This document shows positions 29,839 through 38,178 of a stretch of 64,000 nucleotides of DNA, piece after piece. Source of the stretch: Bradyrhizobiaceae bacterium. Lineage in GTDB: Bacteria > Pseudomonadota > Alphaproteobacteria > Rhizobiales > Xanthobacteraceae. The stretch's first letter is position 1. Every line of letters begins with the position of its first letter. A program made the position numbers and the translations under genes. The notes beneath the pieces are model-generated. The model was not told where the DNA came from. It made no database searches and was given only the letters and a program-made list of their open reading frames with translations. The stretch covers positions 1-64,000 of the forward strand of contig RXJJ01000002.1 in assembly GCA_003963145.1 (NCBI GenBank), given 5' to 3'.

Positions 29839-30396
29839 ATGAAAACGATCACACGCACCATCGCCGGCCTGTTCACGGCCTCGCTGCTGTTCGCCGCGCA
29901 AGTTGTCTTCCCGCAATCTGCTTTCGCGCACGGCTACAAGGTCGGCGACCTCGCCATCGGTCATCCCTGGGCGCGCGCGACGCCGGGCGGCGCGAAGGTC
30001 GGTGGCGGCTACCTGTCGGTCACCAACAATGGCTCAACGCCCGATCGCCTGACCGGTGCGTCGCTGTCGGATGCGGATCATGTCGAGATTCACGAAATGA
30101 GCATGGATGGCGGCGTGATGAAAATGCGCCCGCTGCCGAACGGAATCGAAATCAAGCCCGGCGATACGGTCAAGCTTGCTCCCGACGGCAATCATCTGAT
30201 GTTCGTGGGCCTGAAAGCGCCGCTGAAGGAAGGCGACATGGTGAAGGGACAGTTGACCTTCGAGAAGGCAGGCAAGGTCGATGTCGAATTCAAGATCGAT
30301 TCGATCGGCGCGTCCGCGCCCACCCATGACCGTGCCGGAGGCGCCATGAAAATGGATGAAAAGATGGATGGCATGAAGATGGACCATTCGCACTGA
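29839..30396 (+). CDS. periplasmic copper chaperone PCu(A)C
   Basis: This 185-residue exported protein has a signal peptide (about 1-30, ending SAFA) followed by the PCu(A)C beta-barrel domain (WARATPGGAKVGGGYLSVTN). Copper-binding residues fit the family motif H-x10-M-x21-H-x-M closely: H85, M96, H119 and M121, with x22 in the last gap. Such proteins carry Cu(I) in the periplasm and deliver it to the CuA or CuB sites of cytochrome oxidase. A C-terminal tail rich in Met, His and Asp (MKMDEKMDGMKMDHSH) may bind more copper. AAGGAG lies 7 bases before the ATG. It ends the + strand unit, just before a terminator shared with the opposing receptor gene. Confidence 0.93.
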   Translation: MKTITRTIAGLFTASLLFAAQVVFPQSAFAHGYKVGDLAIGHPWARATPGGAKVGGGYLSVTNNGSTPDRLTGASLSDADHVEIHEMSMDGGVMKMRPLPNGIEIKPGDTVKLAPDGNHLMFVGLKAPLKEGDMVKGQLTFEKAGKVDVEFKIDSIGASAPTHDRAGGAMKMDEKMDGMKMDHSH

Positions 30397-30413
30397 AACG
30401 AGGGTGAAACAAA

Positions 30414-30442
30414 AACGCCGGCCCTCGGGCCGGCGTTTTTTT
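30414..30442. terminator. bidirectional terminator between the two copper-type units
   Basis: An 11-bp perfect stem (AACGCCGGCCC with GGGCCGGCGTT) is followed by seven T on the + strand and preceded by an A run that gives T on the - strand. It lies between the chaperone stop at 30396 and the receptor stop at 30459. Confidence 0.93.
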
Positions 30443-30458
30443 ATGGCGACCTTGCAGC

Positions 30459-32717
30459 CTAGAACTGCACGGTCAGGCGCGTGTTGTAGGAGCGGCCCAT
30501 ACCGGCGACGTTGTAGCCATAGATGGGCGATCCCATCATCGGATCGATGAAGTTCGTCAGGTTGGCTCCGCCCAGCGGCAGATAGTATTGCTGGTTCAGG
30601 ACGTTCTCGACGCCGAAATCCAGCCGCACGTTCTGCCACTGATAGCCGGTGCGCAGATTGAGCAAGGCGTAGGCCGGGGTCGTCAGTTCGTTGTGAACCT
30701 GGCTGACGTCGGTCTTGCCGCCCACGAGTTGCAGCTCGATGCTGTTGATCCATCCGCCCATCGTGTGATCGAGCGCGAGTTTTCCGTTGAGCGGCATCAT
30801 GTGATAAAGATTGATGCCGTCGGTCCGCTCGCCGCGAACGTAGTTCAGATTTCCGCGGAACACGCCCCGGCCGTAGGCCGCATTGTCCCAGAGCATGAAT
30901 TTTCCGGCCAGATTGACGCCGTAGAGCTGCGCGTCGTGATTGGCGAAGCGCAGATTGACGAATCCGGGACTCATCATGTTGTCCGAGAGGAAATCCACGT
31001 CGATATAGTCCTGGACGTAGGAGTAATACGGCGTGACCTCGACACTCCAGTATTTGCGCGTCGGATCGTGCCATCCGGCGGTGAACGTCACCGTGTGCGC
31101 CTTTTCCGGCTTGAGATCGATATTGCCGACATAGCCGTTGCCGTCGCCGAACCAGCCGATCATGGACATGGCCATCTGGCCAGTCGACCACGCATAACGC
31201 TCGTAGAGATTGGGCGAGCGGGTCTTGCGCGCAAATCCAAGCTCATAGGTGCTGCCGGCGTTGGGCTCGTAGCGGACCACGGCCGAGCCATCGAAGTTCG
31301 CGTCGGTCTTCGCCCGGTCGCGCGCGTTGAAGGCCGCCGCGTCCACGGCATACATGTCGCTGTAGCCCTGCACATCGCCGGTGTTCATCCACACGATGTC
31401 GCTGCGTCCGCCCAGGATCGTGCTCCATCCCGGACCCCAGTGGCGTTCCCATTCCACGAAGGTGCCGAGCCGCATGCGCCGCCCATCGTTGATGTTGGTG
31501 AACACGTTCGGGCCCATCATCGGGGCCATGCCCGCAACCGGATCCCACCAGTCGTTGAGCTGGTTGTAATAGAACTCGTTGCCGACACGGATGAGATCGT
31601 TCGGCGAGGTGACGATGGTCGCCTTGAGCGAATAGCCGGCATCCTTGCCATGGGTGAACATCGGCATGTCGCCGGATTTATCCGGCGGAATGAAGTTCAT
31701 CGTGTGCTGGATATCGTTGTAGTAGGCCTTCGCTTCGAATTTGCCCCAGTCGAACACGCCTTCGTAGCGTCCGTTGGCGTAGAGCCCGCGGTTGTAGGTC
31801 ATGTCCATGTACTGGTTGACGAAGCCCTGATAGGGAATGAACTGGCCGCCGACCTGGAAGCTGAAGAGGTTTCCGAAGGACTCTTTCGAAATGCTCAAGG
31901 CGTGGTTCTGGATTTCGTAAAGCGTGGAGCCGATTTTCAGCCCGTTCGCATCCTTGTAATCGCTCGCACGCGCCCATCCGCCCGTATAGGTGATGCTGGT
32001 GTCGCGATTGGCCATCGTGGCGATGGAGTCCACGCCATATCCATTGCCGTTGCTGCGATAGAAGCCCGACACCATGCCATGGGTGACGAACTCGGACGTG
32101 CCTGTGAAGGCGGGCGGCGCCGTCACAACATCAAGCCTGGTGCCGACATAGTCGCCGCCGACGCTGACCGGCGCGACGCCGATATAGGCTTTCGCGCTGG
32201 AGATCATCGCCGGATTGACGAACGACAGCGGCGGATTCATCTGGTTGGGGCAGGCCGGGCTGATCAGCATGCCGTTGATGGTCACCTGATTGCGGTCCGC
32301 GCCGTAGCCGTTGAACGCCGGCAGGCTGGAGACGCCGCCGGCGCCCCAGACCGCGCCGCCCGGCAGGTCCGTGACAAGCGATGCCGAGTCGCTGGTGTTG
32401 AGGCTTCGGGAGAAGGCGTCTTCATAGGTAATGGTGGCCGTCGGCGGAGGCGGCGGCAGCTGTTCGCTGATCGGAGTGGGAGCGGTTCGCTCCGACGAGG
32501 GTTGCGTGCGCGCGGCCCGGGAGCGGGATGCACTGGCACGCTGTTTCGGCTTCGCTCGCGAAGCTGGCTGGGTCACGACCACCGGCGGGATTTGAACGGC
32601 GGTTTGTGCCGACGCCGGAGCTGGCGCGGCGGCAGTGAAAAAGAGAAGCACAACCGGCGACAGGGCGGTCGTAGCGATAAGACAAGTTCGGGTCGAGCCT
32701 TTGCGGTTTGCAGGCAT
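30459..32717 (-). CDS. TonB-dependent copper receptor, OprC/NosA type
   Basis: This 752-residue outer-membrane receptor has a signal peptide to about residue 37, a TonB-box-like IPPVVVTQP at 43-51, a basic/proline linker, a plug domain at about 97-215 and a barrel ending in TVQF. The plug contains NGMLISPACPNQMNPPLSF, in which C156 and M160 form the CxxxM motif known from Pseudomonas OprC as a copper-binding site. The barrel is unusually methionine-rich (MAPMMGP, GQMAMSMIGW, DPMMGSP). It should import copper across the outer membrane using TonB energy. It is transcribed toward the PCu(A)C gene and shares its terminator. The DUF2946 gene upstream on the same strand is probably its operon partner. 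Confidence 0.9.
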   Translation of the reverse strand: MPANRKGSTRTCLIATTALSPVVLLFFTAAAPAPASAQTAVQIPPVVVTQPASRAKPKQRASASRSRAARTQPSSERTAPTPISEQLPPPPPTATITYEDAFSRSLNTSDSASLVTDLPGGAVWGAGGVSSLPAFNGYGADRNQVTINGMLISPACPNQMNPPLSFVNPAMISSAKAYIGVAPVSVGGDYVGTRLDVVTAPPAFTGTSEFVTHGMVSGFYRSNGNGYGVDSIATMANRDTSITYTGGWARASDYKDANGLKIGSTLYEIQNHALSISKESFGNLFSFQVGGQFIPYQGFVNQYMDMTYNRGLYANGRYEGVFDWGKFEAKAYYNDIQHTMNFIPPDKSGDMPMFTHGKDAGYSLKATIVTSPNDLIRVGNEFYYNQLNDWWDPVAGMAPMMGPNVFTNINDGRRMRLGTFVEWERHWGPGWSTILGGRSDIVWMNTGDVQGYSDMYAVDAAAFNARDRAKTDANFDGSAVVRYEPNAGSTYELGFARKTRSPNLYERYAWSTGQMAMSMIGWFGDGNGYVGNIDLKPEKAHTVTFTAGWHDPTRKYWSVEVTPYYSYVQDYIDVDFLSDNMMSPGFVNLRFANHDAQLYGVNLAGKFMLWDNAAYGRGVFRGNLNYVRGERTDGINLYHMMPLNGKLALDHTMGGWINSIELQLVGGKTDVSQVHNELTTPAYALLNLRTGYQWQNVRLDFGVENVLNQQYYLPLGGANLTNFIDPMMGSPIYGYNVAGMGRSYNTRLTVQF

Positions 32718-32861
32718 GGCAATCTCGGAGTTCGATGACGAGGCATGAATGCCTCTGAATGACCGTCCGCCGCCGATGCAAATGCATCGCGGTCGACGTC
32801 ACGGCCGCGCGCGAACCGTCAGTACGGTCCGGGACGCGATGTTTGCGCGCGAAGCGCATCA

Positions 32862-33239
32862 TCAAACGAAAGAGGGCGGCCCTCTGGCCCAGCCGCTGCG
32901 CAATCCTCCGATGGTGCGTTTCGTTTCGGAGAGCGGCAGTTCGGCGACCTTCACCATCGCGACCGGCGTTTGCAGCGTCGGAGGCGAGGGAGCGATGAAA
33001 CTGAAAGCGTTATGAGAAAGACAGAGCGGACAGGAAATGACCGGCTTGTGCGGTGCCTTTTGGTCCGCCGAATTATCGGTGACAGGCGCCGAATTCAGAC
33101 AAAGAACGTGCAGCGGGTCGAAATTCTGCGGGGAAATCGACGCAAAGAGCGATGTCGTCAGCGTGACATTGAGGACAAGCGCATACGCCGCCGCAAGAAC
33201 GATCAGGCGTCCGATACGCAGTTGGCGCAGTCTTGTCAT
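32862..33239 (-). CDS. DUF2946 family protein (second copy)
   Basis: This 125-residue protein has an N-terminal hydrophobic segment (about 10-33, GRLIVLAAAYALVLNVTLTT). It also has C47 and the motif ISCPLCLSH at 68-76, giving the same C...CPLC...H layout as the copy at 26888, although the rest of the two sequences is clearly diverged. It is 144 bp upstream of the OprC-type receptor on the same strand. Membrane or periplasmic location and a part in copper handling are inferred from the cysteines and from both copies sitting before receptor genes. Confidence 0.78.
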   Translation of the reverse strand: MTRLRQLRIGRLIVLAAAYALVLNVTLTTSLFASISPQNFDPLHVLCLNSAPVTDNSADQKAPHKPVISCPLCLSHNAFSFIAPSPPTLQTPVAMVKVAELPLSETKRTIGGLRSGWARGPPSFV

Positions 33240-33550
33240 CCCAAAGCCCCGCGGATCGCCGGATCACGATCACGCCCACGTGAGACAACATCAAATTGTC
33301 CTGTGCAATCAAGCCGGGCAAATTGTCTTGGCCCGGTTTATCCATCCCTTGACGAGGATTTGGGCAGCCTGTGATTAACTTGCAACGCTTCGGCCCTGGC
33401 TCAATTCGGCGGGATTGCGTTGCGTCCTCGATGTGGCGGATAGCCGGAAAGACGGACTTCGGCGCAAGGCGGGTCGGCAATAAGCTTGAGTTTTGCCCGC
33501 CGATCCGCTTTCAGTGACAGCCTCATTTGGCCGATTCATGAGTGCTGTCC
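33240..33550. other. gene-free spacer between the copper-type region and proS
   Basis: About 310 bp without a credible gene. It must hold the promoter of the - strand DUF2946-receptor unit and that of proS. A TTGACG at 33349 with TGATTA 17 bases later is a weak + strand candidate. A direct repeat (33292 and 33319) is listed separately. I see nothing else. Confidence 0.6.
33292..33327. repeat. direct repeat CAAATTGTC, candidate operator
   Basis: CAAATTGTC occurs at 33292-33300 and 33319-33327, 27 bases apart, about 55-90 bases before the - strand DUF2946 start codon. The position suits an operator for the copper receptor unit. I cannot assign it to a known regulator, and no copy was seen in front of the + strand DUF2946 gene. 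Confidence 0.4.
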
Positions 33551-34870
33551 ATGCGATTGTCGCGTTTCTTCCTGCCCATCCTGAAGGAAAACCCCAAGGA
33601 GGCCGAGATCGTCTCGCACCGGCTGATGCTGCGCGCGGGCATGCTGCGGCAGGAGGCGGCGGGTATCTATGCCTGGCTGCCGCTCGGATTTCGCGTCCTG
33701 AAAAAGATTGAGAAGATCGTGCGCGAGGAGCAGGACCGCGCCGGCGCCATCGAGCTGCTGATGCCGACCCTGCAGCTTGCCGATCTGTGGCGCGAGAGCG
33801 GGCGCTACGACGCCTATGGTCCCGAGATGCTGCGTATCGCGGACCGCCACAAGCGCGAATTGCTGTACGGCCCGACCAACGAGGAAATGATCACGGAAAT
33901 CTTCCGGGCTTACGTGAAGTCTTACCGGAGCCTTCCGCTCAATCTCTATCATATCCAATGGAAATTCCGCGACGAGCAGCGTCCGCGTTTCGGCGTGATG
34001 CGCGGCCGCGAATTTTTGATGAAGGACGCCTATTCCTTCGATATCGACGAGGCGGCGGCGCGGCTGTCCTACAACCGGATGTTCGTGGCGTATTTGCGCA
34101 CATTCTCGCGCATGGGATTGAAGGCTATCCCGATGCGCGCCGAAACGGGACCGATCGGCGGCGATCTGTCGCATGAGTTCATCGTGCTGGCGGAAACCGG
34201 CGAATCGGGTGTGTTCTGCAACAAGGACGTGCTGGACCTGCCGGTGCCCGGCGCCGATGTCGATTACGACGGCGATCTGACGCCGATCATCAAACAGTGG
34301 ACGCAGCTCTATGCCGCGACCGAGGACGTTCACGATGGCGAACGGTTCGAGCGTGAGGTCACGCCCGACAAGCGGGTGCATACCCGTGGCATCGAGGTCG
34401 GCCAGATTTTCTATTTCGGCACGAAATACTCCGACAGCATGAAGGCGCTGGTATCCGGCCCGGACGGCGCGGAGCGCCCGATTCACGGCGGCTCCTACGG
34501 CATCGGCGTCTCGCGGCTGGTCGGCGCGATCATCGAGGCCTGCCACGACGAGAACGGCATCAAATGGCCGGAGGAGGTCGCGCCGTTCAAGATCGCGATT
34601 CTCAATCTCAAGCAGGACGATTCGAACACCGGCGAGGTCTGCGAGAAGCTCTACAAGGCATTCACCGCCAAGGGCGTCGATGTGCTGTACGACGACACCG
34701 ATCAGCGCCCCGGCGGCAAATTCGCGACCGCCGATTTGATCGGCATTCCCTGGCAGATCCTGGTCGGGCCCAAGGGGCTCGCCGAAGGCAAGCTCGAGAT
34801 CAAGAAACGCAGCGACGGCAGCCGCGAATTTCTCGGCGTGGACGACACCATCGCACGATTTGCACAGTAA
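33551..34870 (+). CDS. proS: prolyl-tRNA synthetase (short alphaproteobacterial form)
   Basis: ProS charges tRNA-Pro with proline. The 439-residue class II enzyme begins [20 protein letters not shown] and shows motif 1-2 regions ([12 protein letters not shown]-like and [20 protein letters not shown]), the proline-site [18 protein letters not shown] and a C-terminal anticodon-binding domain ([22 protein letters not shown]). E. coli ProS is about 570 residues because it has an editing insertion (INS) of about 180 residues. That domain is reduced here to a short linker around residues 225-265, as in Rhodopseudomonas-type enzymes. ATG 33551 is chosen; a GTG three codons upstream is possible. Confidence 0.96.
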   Translation: MRLSRFFLPILKENPKEAEIVSHRLMLRAGMLRQEAAGIYAWLPLGFRVLKKIEKIVREEQDRAGAIELLMPTLQLADLWRESGRYDAYGPEMLRIADRHKRELLYGPTNEEMITEIFRAYVKSYRSLPLNLYHIQWKFRDEQRPRFGVMRGREFLMKDAYSFDIDEAAARLSYNRMFVAYLRTFSRMGLKAIPMRAETGPIGGDLSHEFIVLAETGESGVFCNKDVLDLPVPGADVDYDGDLTPIIKQWTQLYAATEDVHDGERFEREVTPDKRVHTRGIEVGQIFYFGTKYSDSMKALVSGPDGAERPIHGGSYGIGVSRLVGAIIEACHDENGIKWPEEVAPFKIAILNLKQDDSNTGEVCEKLYKAFTAKGVDVLYDDTDQRPGGKFATADLIGIPWQILVGPKGLAEGKLEIKKRSDGSREFLGVDDTIARFAQ

Positions 34871-34942
34871 TCACGCAACGTCAGGTCGCAGAACAGTTTT
34901 CATGCGACTAGAATTCGCCTGATTCGTGTGAAAATCCGAACA

Positions 34943-36223
34943 ATGGACCCAACCATGAGCGAGCCTGTTCGGACCCGACCTTTCGCAGCCTTCGAGTGGC
35001 TGCTGTCGACCCGCTATCTGCGGGCGCGACGCAAGGAAGGGTTCATCTCGGTCATCGCCGGCTTCTCCTTTCTCGGCATCATGCTTGGCGTCGCCACCCT
35101 CATCATCGTGATGGCGGTGATGAACGGCTTTCGCAAGGAACTGCTCGACAAGATTCTCGGTCTTAACGGCCATCTTCTGATCCAGCCGCTCGAATCGCCG
35201 CTGACCGACTGGAAGGACGTCGCCGACCGCATCAACGGCGTGAAGGGCATTCGTCTCGCCGCGCCGATCGTCGAAGGACAGGCGCTGGCGTCTTCGCCGT
35301 TCAACGCCGCGGGCGTTCTGGTGCGCGGCATCCGCTCCGCCGATCTCGATCGTCTCACCTCCATCGCCAAGAACATCAAGCAGGGCACGCTGGAGGGCTT
35401 CGACGACGGGCAGGGCGTTGCCATCGGCCGGCGTCTTGCGGATCAGTTGTCGGTGCGCGCCGGCGACACCGTGACGCTGGTCGCGCCGCGCGGCGCGGTG
35501 ACGCCGATGGGCACGACGCCCCGCATCAAGCCATATAAGGTTGCGGCGGTGTTCGAGATCGGCATGTCCGAATACGACGCGGCCTTCGTGTTCATGCCGC
35601 TGACCGAAGCGCAGGCCTATTTCAACCGTAACAACGATGTCACCGCCATCGAGGTCTATACCGACAATCCCGACCGCATCGACAGCTTCCGCAAGGCGGT
35701 GACCGACGCGGCGGGACGGCCGATCTTCATGGTAGACTGGCGCCAGCGCAACGCCACGTTTTTCAACGCGCTTCAGGTCGAGCGCAACGTGATGTTCCTG
35801 ATCCTGACCCTGATCGTGCTGGTGGCGGCGCTCAACATCATCTCGGGCCTCATCATGCTGGTGAAGGACAAGGGCAGCGACATCGCGATCCTGCGCACGA
35901 TGGGCGCGACGCAGGGCGCGATCATGCGAATCTTCCTGATTACCGGCGCGGCGATCGGCGTGGTCGGCACACTGGTCGGTTTTCTGCTAGGTCTCGTGAT
36001 CTGCATGAACATCGAATCGATCCGCCAGTTCATCTCGTGGATGACATCGACCGAGCTGTTCTCGCCGGAGCTGTATTTCCTGTCCAAGCTGCCGGCCGAG
36101 GTCGATTTCGGCGAAACTGCCGCCGTCGTCATCATGGCGCTGACGCTGTCCTTCCTCGCCACGCTTTATCCGTCATGGCGCGCCGCGCGCCTCGATCCCA
36201 TCGAAGCCCTGAGGTATGAGTGA
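34943..36223 (+). CDS. lolC: lipoprotein-releasing ABC transporter permease LolC/LolE
   Basis: This inner-membrane permease of about 426 residues works with the LolD ATPase to extract outer-membrane lipoproteins from the inner membrane. It has four helices: one near residue 40 ([20 protein letters not shown]) and three in the last third (about 285-415). A large periplasmic domain lies between, and the C-terminal coupling motif is [18 protein letters not shown]. Only one LolC/E-type gene is present, as usual in alphaproteobacteria, so the transporter is probably a homodimer. Starts at GTG 34928 and ATG 34955 are possible. It overlaps lolD by four bases. Confidence 0.94.
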   Translation: MDPTMSEPVRTRPFAAFEWLLSTRYLRARRKEGFISVIAGFSFLGIMLGVATLIIVMAVMNGFRKELLDKILGLNGHLLIQPLESPLTDWKDVADRINGVKGIRLAAPIVEGQALASSPFNAAGVLVRGIRSADLDRLTSIAKNIKQGTLEGFDDGQGVAIGRRLADQLSVRAGDTVTLVAPRGAVTPMGTTPRIKPYKVAAVFEIGMSEYDAAFVFMPLTEAQAYFNRNNDVTAIEVYTDNPDRIDSFRKAVTDAAGRPIFMVDWRQRNATFFNALQVERNVMFLILTLIVLVAALNIISGLIMLVKDKGSDIAILRTMGATQGAIMRIFLITGAAIGVVGTLVGFLLGLVICMNIESIRQFISWMTSTELFSPELYFLSKLPAEVDFGETAAVVIMALTLSFLATLYPSWRAARLDPIEALRYE

Positions 36224-36930
36224 GCATACCGATGGAACAGGGAGGGAATGACGCGCCGGTCGTTTTTCTGAACGACATTCATCGCCATTATCGTCAGGGC
36301 GAGGGCACGCTGACGATTCTCAATGGCGCCAAGCTCGCGCTGTGGGCGGGCCAGTCGGTCGCACTGGTTGCGCCGTCGGGTTCGGGTAAATCGACGCTGC
36401 TGCACATTGCCGGGCTGCTCGAGCACCCGGATTCCGGCGAAGTCTATATCGGCGGAGCCCCGACCTCGGTGCTGTCCGACGCCGAACGCACCCAGATCAG
36501 GCGCACCGATATCGGTTTCGTCTATCAGTCCCACCGGCTGCTGCCGGAATTTTCCGCGCTGGAAAACGTCATGCTGCCGCAGATGATCCGCGGCCTGCCC
36601 CGCAAGGAGACGGTTGCGCGTTCGAAAGAGATTCTCGCCTATCTCGGCCTGGGCGAGCGTTTCACTCATCGTCCGGCGGAACTGTCCGGCGGCGAACAGC
36701 AGCGTGTCGCGATCGCGCGCGCGGTCGCTAACGCGCCGCAGGTGCTCCTGGCCGACGAGCCGACCGGCAATCTCGATCCGCACACCGCCGATCATGTGTT
36801 CGGCGCGCTCATGCAGCTCGTGAAGGCGACGCAGGTGGCGATGCTGATCGCAACCCACAACATGCAACTGGCCGGGCAGATGGATCGCCGCGTCTCGCTG
36901 GACGGTGGCCAGATCGTCGAACTCGATTAG
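36220..36930 (+). CDS. lolD: lipoprotein-releasing ABC transporter ATPase LolD
   Basis: LolD is the ATPase of the LolCDE lipoprotein release system, on the cytoplasmic face of the membrane. The 236-residue protein has Walker [21 protein letters not shown] near residue 50, the Q-loop ([11 protein letters not shown]), the signature [15 protein letters not shown] near 158, Walker [14 protein letters not shown] and the H-loop IATHN. The GTG at 36220 is preferred because GAGG lies 5 bases before it and it overlaps the lolC stop; ATG 36232 lacks a ribosome site. Confidence 0.95.
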   Translation: MSIPMEQGGNDAPVVFLNDIHRHYRQGEGTLTILNGAKLALWAGQSVALVAPSGSGKSTLLHIAGLLEHPDSGEVYIGGAPTSVLSDAERTQIRRTDIGFVYQSHRLLPEFSALENVMLPQMIRGLPRKETVARSKEILAYLGLGERFTHRPAELSGGEQQRVAIARAVANAPQVLLADEPTGNLDPHTADHVFGALMQLVKATQVAMLIATHNMQLAGQMDRRVSLDGGQIVELD

Positions 36931-36939
36931 CTGTCTCGA

Positions 36940-37344
36940 TTAATTATGATGATGGCGATGGCGGCGCCTTGACGTGCGCGGCGCGGGTGCGAATTCGGCG
37001 CCCGCGTAGAAGTCGGGACCGTAAAGTCCGCCGCTCGGCAGATAGGTCGGCCCGACATAATACGGGCTTCCCGGCTTGCCCTTGTAGAACGGATCGCGAT
37101 AGCACTCCGCAGACCGGCCCGAGGCGCTCGCCTGACACTGGGCCATGGTCGAGAAGCTGCAGGAGACGTACCAGTCGCGGTTATAGACCTTGATGCAATA
37201 AGGGTAGTCGATTTCGGCCTGCGCTGGTTGGCTGCCGGCGATCTCAAACCCGCACAGCGCCAGAATGATAAACAGCAAGGGGCCGATCCGGCGCGCTCTG
37301 GAGCCGGATCGCGGTCTTCCGCAAGCCTGCGGCCGCAAGGTCAA
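36940..37344 (-). CDS. DUF3551 family secreted protein (first)
   Basis: This small exported protein has a mature region beginning AEIDYPYCIKVYNRDWYVSC, followed by CSFSTMAQCQASASGRSAEC. That YPYC plus spaced-cysteine pattern matches DUF3551, common in Bradyrhizobium relatives and of unknown function. The tail is Tyr/Pro-rich and ends RRRHRHHHN, a possible metal-binding cluster. The signal segment is LLFIILALCGFEIAGSQPAQA. No ATG fits. TTG at 37344, overlapping the stop of the neighbouring DUF3551 gene, or TTG at 37278 are the best starts. It probably forms an operon with that neighbour. Confidence 0.7.
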   Translation of the reverse strand: MTLRPQACGRPRSGSRARRIGPLLFIILALCGFEIAGSQPAQAEIDYPYCIKVYNRDWYVSCSFSTMAQCQASASGRSAECYRDPFYKGKPGSPYYVGPTYLPSGGLYGPDFYAGAEFAPAPRTSRRRHRHHHN

Positions 37345-37610
37345 TAGCCTTGCCCGGGATACACGTAACGTCCCTTGCGCCGTGGCGTGTCGGGATAGGC
37401 ATTCAAGGCGAAGAAGGGATTGCGTACGCAATACGAATACGTTCCGGACGCCGCCGCGGCGCAGGCTGCGTAACTCGGAAAGCTGCAATCTCCGTTGGCG
37501 CCGTAGTCCTGCCCCTTCATGCAGTACGGATAGCTGGTGGCCTGGGCCGGGGACGTTGAATAGGCCGCCAGCGCTCCGGTCGCCAGTGCAGCAAGAAACA
37601 GTGCGCGCAT
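37341..37610 (-). CDS. DUF3551 family secreted protein (second)
   Basis: This 89-residue exported protein has a signal peptide (MRALFLAALATGALAAY, cleaved near residue 24 after SPAQA) and a mature part with SYPYCMKGQDYGANGDCSFP and CVRNPFFALNAYP, the DUF3551 pattern. ATG 37610 is chosen because GGAGG lies 5 bases upstream; an ATG four codons earlier lacks a site. It is first of the pair and overlaps the next gene by four bases. Function unknown. Confidence 0.85.
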   Translation of the reverse strand: MRALFLAALATGALAAYSTSPAQATSYPYCMKGQDYGANGDCSFPSYAACAAAASGTYSYCVRNPFFALNAYPDTPRRKGRYVYPGQGY

Positions 37611-37778
37611 CGTATCCTCCATGGAAAAGTCCGGGTTCCTTCTAGGCCGGGACGTTGAACCGTCAACACACGTTTGGCGGAGAAGTTCGAATCCGAACCG
37701 GTTTTTCGCCGGTGTTACCTTTCGTTAGGCATCCCGAGCACGGGGCAAAGAGCGGCGCAGACCCGGCCCTTGACGTTA

Positions 37779-37811
37779 GAACAAATATAGAACAATGTTC
37801 CTCTTATGTTC
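37779..37811 (+). promoter_or_regulatory. two LexA (SOS) boxes in opposite orientation
   Basis: GAAC-N7-GAAC at 37779-37793 is the complement of GTTC-N7-GTTC, and a second, direct GTTC-N7-GTTC lies at 37797-37811, three bases later. GTTC-N7-GTTC is the established LexA operator of alphaproteobacteria. The pair also forms GAAC-AAT-GTTC in the middle, so the whole block is symmetric. A TTGACG at 37770-37775 is a candidate -35 box, but no good -10 is seen. The boxes lie 60 bases before the small gene at 37871 and about 370 before dnaE. Confidence 0.82.
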
Positions 37812-37870
37812 CAGCGAGTCCGGTCCCCGGTTGGGATCCCTGGACTCGTCACACAGAAGGAGACCTCATC

Positions 37871-37969
37871 ATGTTGCGGATCTTTGTGGAAGAAGCGGCC
37901 TCGTTGACCTCTATCGTCCTGTTTGTCGGAATGATTGCCGTCTGGGCGCAGTTGATCCCTCAGCTGTGA
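37871..37969 (+). CDS. SOS-controlled single-pass membrane peptide, 32 aa
   Basis: This 32-codon gene has a GAAGGAG ribosome site about 8 bases before the ATG. The peptide has a short charged N-terminus (MLRIFVEEAA), one transmembrane helix (about residues 11-29, SLTSIVLFVGMIAVWAQLI) and a four-residue tail. Its size, single helix and LexA boxes resemble Caulobacter SidA, a 29-residue SOS-induced division inhibitor in the inner membrane. That is a parallel in type; homology is not shown. No terminator is evident before dnaE, so the transcript may read into it. Confidence 0.7.
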   Translation: MLRIFVEEAASLTSIVLFVGMIAVWAQLIPQL

Positions 37970-38178
37970 AACGCCCGTGACGCGGAGCACGGATTTTGGG
38001 CGGGGTTGAGCGGCACGCTGGGGAAAAGGCAGATCGCCGTCATGCGGCGGCATGCGTGGACAGCGTCCGGCCATGGCGTCACCATTGACGGCGTGAGTCG
38101 GCGTACCGCGCCGGCCATTTTGTTTCCCGCTCCGCCGATCTCCCCGTTCTTTCAGTTTCTCTTGCCGTGAAGACAGCC

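Noticed and set aside
37655-37969. Longer 104-codon version of the SOS peptide gene
   Set aside because: Its start lacks a ribosome site and it runs through the LexA boxes. The internal ATG at 37871 has GAAGGAG and begins a clean membrane peptide.
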